From assembly GCA_021800795.1 (NCBI GenBank), contig JAJYYO010000008.1, positions 1-64,000 on the forward strand: a DNA stretch of 64,000 nt, read 5' to 3'. Positions 18,248-26,851 of this stretch are shown here, one piece after another; within the stretch, counting starts at the first letter, position 1, and each line of letters opens with the position of its first letter. Source of the DNA: Pseudomonadota bacterium (GTDB lineage: Bacteria; Pseudomonadota; Gammaproteobacteria; Burkholderiales; Gallionellaceae). The notes beneath the pieces were generated by a model that was not told the origin of the DNA, did no database searches, and saw only the letters and a program-made list of their open reading frames with translations. Both the position numbers and the translations under genes were made by a program.

Positions 18248-19263
18248 GGTTTCTCCTCACCCTTCAGGTAGCGAGCCAACTTCAGGTCGAAATCAGACTG
18301 GTAGTCCAAATCCTGTTGTACGCGGAATTTTCCATATTCGGTATGTGCCTTGGTGCGCGCCATCTCCTGCGAAATTTTTCCGGCGTTTTCCAGCACTTGC
18401 TGATCCGTGAAACTCAGAAAACGCTCCACCCAACCCAGCCAGTCTTTCATGCTCATGACTTGGTGACTCAGCGCACGCATCTCGGCAAAGTCGATAAACA
18501 TGGAAACCAGCCGGTTCAGTTTATCCAGCTCTGCCTGATTCAGATAGTTTTTGGCAATGATGACATCGCTCTTAATAATTTTTCCACGCGGTGCATTTTT
18601 CCAGGTTGTCAGCCCCATGAATGGCTTGTTCGCGTCGGCGCGGCTGTGCACAATCTCGGCGGCGGTTTGCCCCGTGCTGGCAAAGTGCAGCTTGTTCTGT
18701 ACCATCTGAAAGAACAACTGCGTCTCCTCGCTGTTGCTCTGGTAATCGCTGCTGCACTGTTCGAATACATCGGCGATCTTCTGGTAGGCGCGACGTTCGC
18801 TGGCCCGAATTTCACGTATACGCTCCAGCAGTTCGTCGAAATAATCCTTCCCAAACGCACGACCATTCTTGAGCATTTCATCGTTGAGAACAAAACCCTT
18901 AACCATATATTCCCGCAATGTCTGCGTCGCCCAGATGCGAAAATGCGTGGCCTTGATCGAATTCACACGGTAACCAACCGCAATCACGGCATCCAGGTTA
19001 TAGAATCGGGTGGCGTAGATCTTGCCATCGGCGGCAGTTGTTTCCAAAACGGAAACAACTGAATCCTCCACCAGCTCGCCTGTAGTAAAAATGTTTTTCA
19101 GGTGTTTATTGACAGCAGGTGTTTTCACCCCAAACAGTTCCGCCATCGTCTTCTGTGTCAGCCAGAAGTTATCGCTGGCAAACCAGACATCCACCGTCAC
19201 CTTGCCGTCACCGGTAGTGTAGAGAATAACTGGGCTGGTCGCGCGGGTTGTCAGCTCGCTCAT
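18244..19263 (-). CDS. RhuM family protein
   Basis: A 339-residue member of the RhuM (virulence protein RhuM) family. It has an N-terminal DNA-binding-like part with WLTQKTMAELFGVKTPAVNKH and VNSIKATHFRIWATQTLREY, the family hallmark. RhuM genes commonly sit inside type I and type III restriction-modification operons, as here between mod and res, with overlaps of four bases at both ends. The biochemical role is unknown; regulation or specificity of the restriction system has been suggested by context only. The C-terminal helical half (SMKDWLGWVERFLSF) is also conserved in relatives. Confidence 0.88.
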   Translation of the reverse strand: MSELTTRATSPVILYTTGDGKVTVDVWFASDNFWLTQKTMAELFGVKTPAVNKHLKNIFTTGELVEDSVVSVLETTAADGKIYATRFYNLDAVIAVGYRVNSIKATHFRIWATQTLREYMVKGFVLNDEMLKNGRAFGKDYFDELLERIREIRASERRAYQKIADVFEQCSSDYQSNSEETQLFFQMVQNKLHFASTGQTAAEIVHSRADANKPFMGLTTWKNAPRGKIIKSDVIIAKNYLNQAELDKLNRLVSMFIDFAEMRALSHQVMSMKDWLGWVERFLSFTDQQVLENAGKISQEMARTKAHTEYGKFRVQQDLDYQSDFDLKLARYLKGEEKP

Positions 19264-21008
19264 GCTTCACCCTCCTCAGCCATCTTGTCGGTGTTTTCAT
19301 CGAATAGGCCAGTCTGCGCCACATTCACACCGCGCGCTTTCGCACCTCCACCCGTTCGCCCTGAGCTTGTCGAGGCCTGTCCTGAGCCTGCCGAAGTGGG
19401 GCTAGACGTAGCCTGTGGAAGATTCTCAATCTGCAACGAATAATCATCATGTCCCCATTCGCAGCGCGACAACACCTGCTTGGGAATTTTCTTCACGGTG
19501 AGATTCGGATACTCGCCCCGCCCACGGAAAGCGGTACACAATACCAACAGACTGCGCTCCGCCCCCACTTCATCGGAAAGCTGCTGCAACTGCTCGTGGT
19601 TCAGGTTCGCCGTAGTGACGTAGATAAAATCCCGCTCGGTGGAATGGCCGTGCATCCAGTAATGCGCATCGCTGGGCGCGTAGGTGAAGCCCTCCAGCTT
19701 GCACAAGGCTTGCGCCAGCATCTCCGCGTTGTATTGCTTGTTGATGACCCACTGACCATAGGAATCTTGCTGTAGCAGGCTGGGCGCAATGGTGTAATAG
19801 CGAAAACCGCCGCCGCCTTGCCAGTTCACAGCTTCTGAAATTCCGCCCTTATCTTCGCCGTCGATCACCTTTTGCAGGCGCGGAATGATGTGCGTGTGGC
19901 AATGCTCGCCCAGCTCAATCATGATCCAGCGACGACCCATTTTGTGGGCGACTGCGCCAGTGGTGCCGGAACCGGCAAAGGAGTCGAGCACCAGGTCGCC
20001 AGGGTTCGTGGCGATTTCAAGAATGCGCTTGATAAGTCTCTCTGGTTTCGGAGTATCAAAGATGTCATCTTTGTTGAGCACAATGACTTCCTTCTTTGCC
20101 TCTTGGGTATGTCCAACCTGCTCGTGAAGCCAAATGGTCTGCGGAATTATTCCATCCTTCACATCGCTAAGAAAACGCTTTATACGAGGTACTCCTCCAC
20201 CATCCTTGCCAAACCAAAGACGGTTCTCAGCGATGAGGCGCGGGACTTCCTCCTTGTTGAATCGCCACGAGCTACCGGGCGGCGGCGAAACCTTCCGACC
20301 AGACGGAGTAGTGATTTCATAAAATGCATATTCTCGAAATTCACGCCGTAATGGATTATCAGATGTCCAAGGGCCGCGCGGGTCATTATCAGGGTTCTTA
20401 TACCTGGCGTTCATCTCCTCAGTACGTGGCAGAAGATTAAACACTACTTGTTGCTTGTTCTTGGCGAAAACAATAACTTGATCGTGATTAACATCAATTA
20501 GTTTGGCATCATTCTGTGGCGCAAACTTTTTCTGCCAAACTACATTTGCCACAAAATTTGGCCGCCCAAACACCTCATCGCACAACACCTTCAGATAATG
20601 CGCCTCGTTGTCGTCTATCGTGATCCACAGCGAACCATCCTCCGACAGCAACCGCCGGATAATCTCCAGCCGGTCGCGCATCAGCGACAGCCAGATCGAA
20701 TGCTCCACCCCGTCGTCGTAATGCGTGAACGCGCTGCCGGTGTTGTACGGCGGATCGATGAACACGCACTTCACCTTCCCCGCATATTCCTGTTCCAGTG
20801 CCTTCAACGCCAGCAGGTTGTCACCGAAGATGAGCTGGTTATCGAAAATATCTTCCCTCACCCCTTTCCCCTCTCCCAGAGGGCGAGGGGGATGTCTGAA
20901 TTTCGCGTGATAAGATTTTGCCGGGTCTTCCAGCAATATGCGCGGCTCCAGTTTTGGCCGGTTCTCTTTGCCGATCCAGGTGAGTTCCAGTTTTTGTTTT
21001 TTCTGCAT
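19260..21008 (-). CDS. Type III site-specific DNA methyltransferase, Mod subunit
   Basis: A 582-residue adenine-N6 methyltransferase of the beta class: motif IV DPPYNTGSAF (Asp about residue 85) comes before the AdoMet motif DSFAGSGTTGAVAHKMGR (about 340). It recognises the target for both modification and restriction. Residues about 37-52 (RHPPRPLGEGKGVRED) correspond to a C-rich dispersed repeat translated in frame between the ILLEDPAKSY and LIFGDNLLALKAL motifs. A second repeat is translated near the C-terminus (about 531-556). The first 319 bases downstream of the start are repeated at 24715-25033. The coding frame is otherwise intact. Confidence 0.92.
   Translation of the reverse strand: MQKKQKLELTWIGKENRPKLEPRILLEDPAKSYHAKFRHPPRPLGEGKGVREDIFDNQLIFGDNLLALKALEQEYAGKVKCVFIDPPYNTGSAFTHYDDGVEHSIWLSLMRDRLEIIRRLLSEDGSLWITIDDNEAHYLKVLCDEVFGRPNFVANVVWQKKFAPQNDAKLIDVNHDQVIVFAKNKQQVVFNLLPRTEEMNARYKNPDNDPRGPWTSDNPLRREFREYAFYEITTPSGRKVSPPPGSSWRFNKEEVPRLIAENRLWFGKDGGGVPRIKRFLSDVKDGIIPQTIWLHEQVGHTQEAKKEVIVLNKDDIFDTPKPERLIKRILEIATNPGDLVLDSFAGSGTTGAVAHKMGRRWIMIELGEHCHTHIIPRLQKVIDGEDKGGISEAVNWQGGGGFRYYTIAPSLLQQDSYGQWVINKQYNAEMLAQALCKLEGFTYAPSDAHYWMHGHSTERDFIYVTTANLNHEQLQQLSDEVGAERSLLVLCTAFRGRGEYPNLTVKKIPKQVLSRCEWGHDDYSLQIENLPQATSSPTSAGSGQASTSSGRTGGGAKARGVNVAQTGLFDENTDKMAEEGEA
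19340..19415. repeat. GC-rich palindromic repeat within the mod 3' end
   Basis: Two half-copies of the word CCTGAGC(T/C)TG(T/C)CGA lie close together, forming a repeat of the widespread CCCTGAGCTTGTCGA type found between genes in many bacteria. Here it is translated in frame into a Ser/Gly/Thr-rich linker near the C-terminus of Mod, just before the closing GLFDENTDKMAEEGEA tail. Confidence 0.5.
20685..21003. repeat. 319-bp direct repeat, copy A (5' end of intact mod)
   Basis: This segment aligns without gaps to 24715-25033, with about 22 differences by hand count (roughly 93% identity). Many differences fall in third codon positions. The C-rich inserted repeat in its centre (about 20848-20907) is identical in both copies. 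Both copies have the same orientation, about 4.03 kb apart, flanking the ATPase/protease pair. Confidence 0.85.
20855..20900. repeat. C-rich dispersed repeat translated within Mod
   Basis: The plus strand reads CCCTCACCCCTTTCCCCTC followed by a short palindromic TCCCAGAGGGCGAGGGG-like arm. It encodes the HPPRPLGEGKGVRED linker of Mod on the minus strand. The identical segment is present in the truncated mod copy at about 24885-24930. Confidence 0.6.
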
Positions 21009-21021
21009 AAAGTTCTTTCAA

Positions 21022-23400
21022 TCAAGCACCAAGACGCACTCTGGCCCGAGCCTGCTCACGAACGCGGGCTTGAATTTGAGCGTGCAGCCGAGCCTCAAGA
21101 TTCTCGCGGTCGCTGACCGAGACCACCAGGGCGTAGTTCTCTTCATCCAGACAAATTGCGCGCCCCCACTCTTTGTCCTGGCGCGTAACCACGACAAACC
21201 ATTTCTGCTTTTGTGAGAGTTGCTTTAAGGTCCAGATCGACGATTGAACCGTGCCCCGTTCCCGCTCTTGAGACGTAATGGTTCGATTGCTGGCAGAGGC
21301 ATCGCTGATGGATTCCTCTTCCTTCTTCAAATCCTGATTAAAGTGTCGCTGCACTTCATTGAGAGAATCCCCCTTGACCAAGCGATAGCTGATCTTGCTC
21401 GCTATATATTCCATGCGCGTGGTCTTCACGGGTGGGCAATAAGCCAGTGTCACCCTGATCTGGCGTGTGGCGCGGTTGCTGCGCAAAAACTCATCAGGCA
21501 AAGGCAGTTCGTAAAACTGATGGCTATCGTTCTCGATGGCTGATTCGGTAAGGAGCACTACCTTGTCATCGGTAGAGCGGAATAGCGTGTCGGTATTCAC
21601 CTTGCCGTAGCCAACGACTTGGCGCATGTGTTCTTGCATCTGTTCGGGGAAAGCAGCAATGCAAGCGGGGGGAACATCGGCGTGATTGACCAGTAATGCC
21701 CTCAGCAGATTTGCCGATGCACGGGGATAAGTGTTGAGCAATCGCCCGACCAAGTGAGTGACATAGGGGGCAGAAAAGCTCGTGCCGGAAATATCCTTGA
21801 GCAGAGTAGAGCCGATGAAGTCATGATTCGGAACCAGAACGCCAAGTCGGCGTGTGTTTGGGCGAAGTTGCTGGCCTTCATGCCGCATCGGCGATGCCAA
21901 GTTCCCCCCGTGCGCGACCAGGTCGGGTTTAATCGCACCCTTGGCTGAAGGACCATGACGTGTAAACGGAGCTGGCTGATCCTCCGATGCTGGGCTTAAC
22001 GCATTGACATCCATGTCCCCGTATTTCTGCTCATCTGCATTTGCGGTGTGGTTTGCCAACGCACCGACGGTCAGCACATTCAATGCTGGTGCCGGGTCGA
22101 TAATGAATGAATCCGGGGCTAACAGGTATTCGGGATACTCTGCCCGCCAATCCGACTGGGGTATCGTTTCGGTGCCGCGAAAGTTGCCAGCCGAGACGAC
22201 GAACAGGATGTCGTATTCGCGCGCCAACCTGTCTAGCGTATAGGCAATTCCCCGAATGTGGCGGCCATCGTAGGGGACGTTTTCGTTTCCGATAGAAAGA
22301 TTGAAAATTCTGCAACCCAACTCCCCAGCGAAATACTCGACGGCCTTTTCTATGGTCTGCTCGATGGTTTTCTCATCAAACACCGCCTCGTTCGTACCGG
22401 CAGCTTTGGTCATGATTTTGCCGCTGCACAGCACTAACTCTGGCTTCCATTGATTTGCGGCAAGGCATTCTTCGATGTTTCCGTACAAAGCAATCCCAGC
22501 CACGGCAGTACCGTGCCCGACATCGTCTTCAGCGTCTTGGCCTGCTATGTAACTTTCAGCCTCACCGAATGCTGCACGCAGCAACGGGTGATTGCTGTTG
22601 ATGCCGCTGTCGAGGATGCAGATTCTGGATGCACCCGATGGAGGTGAGTTGATTCCATCAATATGCGGCGTAACAGCTACGTCCATTTGCTGGTAGGTAA
22701 TGCCCGTGCGTGGTGGTAAGTCCAACAGACGAACATCTCTATGTTCCAAAAGATGCTCGGCTTGTTCTTTAGTTACGTCAAGCCGATACAACAAAAGGCT
22801 GTCCCGGTTTATCCGGTCAATCTGATGAATACCCTTTGTTTTGATCCATTCCTCAAACCGTTGCACTGTTGATGTCCGCTCCGGGCTATGCACACTTCCC
22901 AACGGCCATAGCTCAACATCCAGCTTGAACGTGGACGAATCAGGAATGCCAAAATGCTTGATCGCCCAGCTCTCCCTATCTCCACGACTCCAATTGCCGA
23001 TGCCATCGAGAGCAAGCAACAAATTCTGATAACTGAGGTCCTGGCCTTCAGGAAGTCCTAACCGAGCAAGGTGATCGGCAAATTCAGCCAAACCTTGTTC
23101 TGACGTGAAGACAATGCAAACAGTCTTGTCTTCCTGACTGACGAACTCAACACCATGCTTATTGAGCTTGCTGAGGTCAAGACTACCTGAATAACTCAAC
23201 TTGAGAACAAGATTTCCGTCTTCTGCTCCTGGCTGCGCTTTGGCAACTTGGGCTGCCCCTTTTAATGCAGCGCCCAGGAATTGTCCATGTGCAGCCGGAT
23301 TGGGGCGGGAAACACCTCCAAAAGCACTTGGTTTTTTTGTACGTCGATCATTGATTAACAGCTCTTTTTCAATGCGAATATGCTCATAGACACCAGCCAT
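21022..23400 (-). CDS. Subtilisin-like serine protease (S8), IetS-like
   Basis: A 792-residue protein whose central part is a subtilase: CILDSGINSNHPLL (Asp about 264), DDVGHGTAVAGIALYG (His about 296) and ISGTSFSAPYVTHL (Ser about 541). There is no signal peptide, so it acts in the cytoplasm. A 250-residue N-terminal region and a C-terminal beta-rich region with coiled stretch (LKKEEESISDAS) flank the protease. It lies 17 bases after an AAA ATPase gene. The ATPase + S8 protease pair matches the IetAS antiphage system described from large-scale defence screening. Assignment is by architecture; the target protein is unknown. Confidence 0.85.
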   Translation of the reverse strand: MAGVYEHIRIEKELLINDRRTKKPSAFGGVSRPNPAAHGQFLGAALKGAAQVAKAQPGAEDGNLVLKLSYSGSLDLSKLNKHGVEFVSQEDKTVCIVFTSEQGLAEFADHLARLGLPEGQDLSYQNLLLALDGIGNWSRGDRESWAIKHFGIPDSSTFKLDVELWPLGSVHSPERTSTVQRFEEWIKTKGIHQIDRINRDSLLLYRLDVTKEQAEHLLEHRDVRLLDLPPRTGITYQQMDVAVTPHIDGINSPPSGASRICILDSGINSNHPLLRAAFGEAESYIAGQDAEDDVGHGTAVAGIALYGNIEECLAANQWKPELVLCSGKIMTKAAGTNEAVFDEKTIEQTIEKAVEYFAGELGCRIFNLSIGNENVPYDGRHIRGIAYTLDRLAREYDILFVVSAGNFRGTETIPQSDWRAEYPEYLLAPDSFIIDPAPALNVLTVGALANHTANADEQKYGDMDVNALSPASEDQPAPFTRHGPSAKGAIKPDLVAHGGNLASPMRHEGQQLRPNTRRLGVLVPNHDFIGSTLLKDISGTSFSAPYVTHLVGRLLNTYPRASANLLRALLVNHADVPPACIAAFPEQMQEHMRQVVGYGKVNTDTLFRSTDDKVVLLTESAIENDSHQFYELPLPDEFLRSNRATRQIRVTLAYCPPVKTTRMEYIASKISYRLVKGDSLNEVQRHFNQDLKKEEESISDASASNRTITSQERERGTVQSSIWTLKQLSQKQKWFVVVTRQDKEWGRAICLDEENYALVVSVSDRENLEARLHAQIQARVREQARARVRLGA

Positions 23401-23417
23401 GTACTCTCCAAATTTGA

Positions 23418-24401
23418 TTAATGAGCTGACCGCATTTCTCTTTCTTGAGCTTGAGACAGGTCTTTCATGGAAAGAAATTCCTGATTGCGAAGAATCATGT
23501 GCTTGATTGCGCGACGTACAATTCGCTCGATATCCGCAGGACTCAGTCCTTTGAACATCTTCGCCAACTCCGGCGCATCAACTTCAAACTGTCGTCGCAC
23601 CCCCCTCAGTTTCAATTGCAAAACCTGAGGCAACAATTCGGCGGCAGGTAGTGGAAACTCAAGTGTGTCGTCGAATCGCCGCCACACGGCACTGTCCAAT
23701 ATCTGTTCATGATTGGTGGCAGCGATGAGCAGACTCTTCCCACGATAGGCATCCATCATTTGCAACACGGCATTGACTACACGCCGTAACTCGCCGTGTT
23801 CACTATTGTCAGCACGCTCCTTGCCCAAAGCATCAAACTCATCAAACAGGGCGACCACTGCATTCTGTTCGATAAAATCAAAAACCTTGCGCAAATTCGC
23901 TGCTGTCTCGCCAAGGTAAGATGAGACCAATGTATCGATCCGCACAATGGCGAGAGGCAAATCCAATTCATACGCGATTATCTCGGCAGCCATGGTCTTG
24001 CCACACCCCGGGGGGCCGAAGAAAAGAATCTTGGATGAAGGCTGCAACCCATAAGTCCGAAGGATGTCTGCGCGACGATGCTCTTCCAGCACATCTTCGA
24101 TGGCCGCAAGCGCCACCTTGGAAAGCACAAGCTCCTCCAACGAGCGTTGCGTCTGCCGAATGTCCAGCAAAGGCAATCCGCGCTCCTTGTCTGTTGGCAA
24201 GTTAGGCAGCAGGCGCGCGAGTGTGCTTGAAGTAACGGGCTTGGATTCGCCGTACAGAATTTGCTCCAGATCGTTGGCAAGCAAGTGATGTTGCTTCTGC
24301 CGTTCCTCTTCAATAATGGACTTCGATGCAGCCTTGAATGCCGCAATATCGCCGCCACTTCCTGCCCTGATTAATTGCCGTAGCACTTTAGCGCTCGCCA
24401 T
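23418..24401 (-). CDS. AAA+ ATPase, IetA-like
   Basis: A 327-residue AAA+ protein with Walker A FFGPPGCGKTMAAE, Walker B VVALFDEFDALGKE, sensor 1 AATNHEQ and an arginine-finger-like VWRRFDDTLEFP segment. The N-terminal 100 residues are helical and contain a linker with LPNLPTDKERGLPLL. The fold is of the classic FtsH/spastin clade. It precedes the S8 protease by 17 bases on the same strand, as in IetAS systems, so it is likely to control or load the protease. It starts a short cassette that lies between two partial mod genes. Confidence 0.85.
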   Translation of the reverse strand: MASAKVLRQLIRAGSGGDIAAFKAASKSIIEEERQKQHHLLANDLEQILYGESKPVTSSTLARLLPNLPTDKERGLPLLDIRQTQRSLEELVLSKVALAAIEDVLEEHRRADILRTYGLQPSSKILFFGPPGCGKTMAAEIIAYELDLPLAIVRIDTLVSSYLGETAANLRKVFDFIEQNAVVALFDEFDALGKERADNSEHGELRRVVNAVLQMMDAYRGKSLLIAATNHEQILDSAVWRRFDDTLEFPLPAAELLPQVLQLKLRGVRRQFEVDAPELAKMFKGLSPADIERIVRRAIKHMILRNQEFLSMKDLSQAQEREMRSAH

Positions 24402-24473
24402 GATGTTCTCCCCAATGTCCGCGATTTTACTCTACTGACAGGCTCATAAGATGAGTCTGTTGAATCCTCAGTG

Positions 24474-24645
24474 CTATGTTTGTTTGCTGTTTTCAAGGGC
24501 GAGCAAGCTCAACCCCTCAATCTCCTGCAACGATTTCCCGCTATCACCTGCAAGTCGCCATAAATCCCGACCGTCACGCCCATCACAAGCTCGATCTGTT
24601 CTTCACGCTTGGCCCATTGCCTCATGATGGCCTTGCCCTCCTGCT
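24474..24645 (-). pseudogene. C-terminal remnant of a DUF2130-type protein
   Basis: The minus strand reads MRQWAKREEQIELVMGVTVG then IYGDLQVIAG, after which a one-base shift restores SLQEIEGLSLLALENSKQT and a stop. DUF2130 proteins end with the pattern QWAKREKQI...GMYGDLQGIAG...SLQEIEGL, so this is a frameshifted C-terminal fragment. An in-frame stop lies immediately before the fragment. No N-terminal part is present. Recognition is from memory of the family pattern. Confidence 0.55.
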
Positions 24646-24663
24646 AAAATGATCAACTCATGC

Positions 24664-25035
24664 TTAAAGAACTGCTTCCAGCCCTTTGCACTCCAGGAGA
24701 TTGAGCAACTTTAACGACAGCCAGATCGAATGCTCCACCCCGTCGTCGTAATGGGTGAATGCGCTGCCGGTGTTGTACGGCGGATCAATAAACACGCACT
24801 TCACCTTCCCCGCGTACTTCGCCTCCAAAGCCTTCAACGCCAGCAGGTTGTCGCCGAAAATGAGCTGGTTGTCGAAAATATCTTCCCTCACCCCTTTCCC
24901 CTCTCCCAGAGGGCGAGGGGGATGTCTGAATTTCGCGTAATAAGATTTTGCCGGGTCTTCCAGCAAAATGCGCGGCTCCAGCTTGGGCCGGTTCTCCTTA
25001 CCGATCCAGGTGAGTTCTAGTTTTTGTTTTTTCAC
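24664..25035 (-). pseudogene. Truncated second copy of a type III mod gene
   Basis: The first 107 codons parallel the Mod at 19260-21008 from KKQKLELTWIGKENRP to DPPYNTGSAFTHYDDGVEHS, including the same inserted repeat peptide. After SIWLSL the frame runs into unrelated sequence (KLLNLLECKGLEAVL) and stops, so the catalytic AdoMet motif and target recognition region are missing. Silent differences from the intact gene suggest that this was once a separate functional mod rather than a fresh tandem copy. Confidence 0.85.
24715..25033. repeat. 319-bp direct repeat, copy B (5' end of truncated mod)
   Basis: Partner of 20685-21003, same length and orientation. Recombination between the two would delete the ATPase/protease pair and the DUF2130 remnant and leave one hybrid but full-length mod frame. 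Confidence 0.85.
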
Positions 25036-25069
25036 TTAGCCTGCACCTCTGTCAAATCAGCAACCACAA

Positions 25070-26809
25070 TCACTTATCGTCTCCCTTCGGCTTGGCTCGT
25101 TCAGCAATCGCAATGATGGCATCCAGCTTTTCAGTTACCTCGGAGTCAATCTGCTGTTTTGATAAAAAGCCTGTGAGCAAATGGTAATCACGCTTGCGGA
25201 AAGACAATGGCAATTTCATCTCTTTGAAAAAGACTCTGAAAATACGATCCAGAACTTCGTCCGTGGCTTTTACATCGGGCGACCAAGGGGATTTTTCGTC
25301 AATCTCCAGCAGGTGTGTCACTTCGGCAACCGCCTTTTCCATTGCCTGCTGACGGTTGTCGCGCTCGGCCAGTCCAAAGAGGTCATCCTCCACATCATGC
25401 ACAGCCCACGCATACAAGACTTCTGGTGTGCAGAAATAATTTTCGATTTCCCTCTTTTTCCACATGACTTCATTGAGGCTTTCGCTTGACTGAAGCTGGC
25501 GGTCAAGGCGGTCAAATATGGCAATGCCCACCAAGTCATTTTTTGCTTCGCGCAATCCGTTGAAGTGGACGCGTGACTTTTGAGGCAAGTTGGTTGAGAC
25601 ATAGTGAACAAATGGCATTTCCAGATAGCCTTGAGCAGGATGATCCAAAATTCTGGCGAACGCCTTGAGAATCGCAAGGTCTGTTGAATCTTCAACATAC
25701 AGCACCCATCCAGTTTGCTCTGCCTCATAGTATTGATCCCAGCCCAAGTCTGTCAGGGCTTTCATCACTTGGCTGCCACGGTCATTCAGCAGGTGCGGCT
25801 TGCCAACGAATGCAACCACTGTGCCGCGATTTGCAGCCTCGTTAAGGACCACCTCAGAGTGACTGGCTGCGATAATCTGCGAGCCTTTTTCTTCAGCAAG
25901 GTCGTTAATCAGTTGGTAAGTCTGGCGTTGGCGCAACACCTCAAGGTGTGCATCCGGTTCATCCAGCAGTAACACTGTACGGGGGTTTGCATAAAGGTGT
26001 GCAAGAATCAGCAAGGTTTGCTGCAAGCCCCTTCCAGAAGATGAAAGGTCAAGACGCACGCCTGATTGCTCCTCATATTCCATGACAATCTCCGCACGCT
26101 CTGCAATAAACTTTGGATCGCGCAGTTTCACCCCGAACAGGCTGAATAGCTGCGCCTTCAGAGCAATCCAGTCTTCGGATGGTTTGGTAGCGTCTGCCTC
26201 TGGCCAGCAAACCTGATGACAGAGGTTACGCAGCACTTGTGCCGTCTGTCCTTGACCTATCAATACTTGAATTTCTCCCGGCTGCTTGAAAAATTCCCGG
26301 TCGATCAGCCCAGACATAGGCGGCAATAATGCCACCTTTGCCCTGGTGGCCAATTCTGGAATAACCATCCTGTCTGGTTTTTCAAGGTCATTTAGCCGGA
26401 GTGGTCGGCAATAAAAAGATTCCTCGTTTGCATAATCGAATTCCAGCCCACATGACCATGCCTGGTCGTTAGTAATACCTTCAACCAGAATGTCAATGCG
26501 GATATTTTGAGTTTTTGGCTTTCCTTCTTGTCGCTCTACATTGCGGACATGGAGGTTACGCCAAAGAAGATTGGCAACAGGGACGGGAAGTGCCACCATA
26601 TCACGCCGGTTAATCGCAACACCTTGTGCTGTAGATTTACCCTGGCGTTTTTCAGTCCAGCGACGCAGTCCAAGCTCCCAGAGCGCGAGTGCCTGAAGTG
26701 CGGTTGTTTTGCCGGAATTGTTCGGACCGATAAATACAACAGACTTTCCCAAGTCAATTTCGGCATCCTCAAAACGCTTAAAATTCTTAATGGTTAATTT
26801 AGTTAACAT
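25070..26809 (-). CDS. AAA ATPase with C-terminal TOPRIM/DUF4435-like region (OLD- or PARIS-like)
   Basis: A 579-residue protein. The N-terminal half is an SMC/ABC-type ATPase: IKNFKRFEDAEIDLG, Walker A FIGPNNSGKTTAL, a signature-like LSSSGRGLQQTLL and Walker B VLLLDEPDAHLE. From about residue 365 follows VLYVEDSTDLAILKAF, then GIAIFDRLDRQL and KKREIENYFCTPEVL. The acidic VED and FDRLD positions fit a TOPRIM nuclease as in OLD proteins, and the REIENYF word resembles DUF4435 of the PARIS effector AriB. It could be a class of OLD nuclease or a fused PARIS-like protein. The gene stands between the WYL-like gene and the truncated mod. A defence role is inferred from context and architecture. Confidence 0.75.
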   Translation of the reverse strand: MLTKLTIKNFKRFEDAEIDLGKSVVFIGPNNSGKTTALQALALWELGLRRWTEKRQGKSTAQGVAINRRDMVALPVPVANLLWRNLHVRNVERQEGKPKTQNIRIDILVEGITNDQAWSCGLEFDYANEESFYCRPLRLNDLEKPDRMVIPELATRAKVALLPPMSGLIDREFFKQPGEIQVLIGQGQTAQVLRNLCHQVCWPEADATKPSEDWIALKAQLFSLFGVKLRDPKFIAERAEIVMEYEEQSGVRLDLSSSGRGLQQTLLILAHLYANPRTVLLLDEPDAHLEVLRQRQTYQLINDLAEEKGSQIIAASHSEVVLNEAANRGTVVAFVGKPHLLNDRGSQVMKALTDLGWDQYYEAEQTGWVLYVEDSTDLAILKAFARILDHPAQGYLEMPFVHYVSTNLPQKSRVHFNGLREAKNDLVGIAIFDRLDRQLQSSESLNEVMWKKREIENYFCTPEVLYAWAVHDVEDDLFGLAERDNRQQAMEKAVAEVTHLLEIDEKSPWSPDVKATDEVLDRIFRVFFKEMKLPLSFRKRDYHLLTGFLSKQQIDSEVTEKLDAIIAIAERAKPKGDDK

Positions 26810-26851
26810 TCTTATTCCATTCGTTACATATGGCGAGCAAACTCAATTCGC

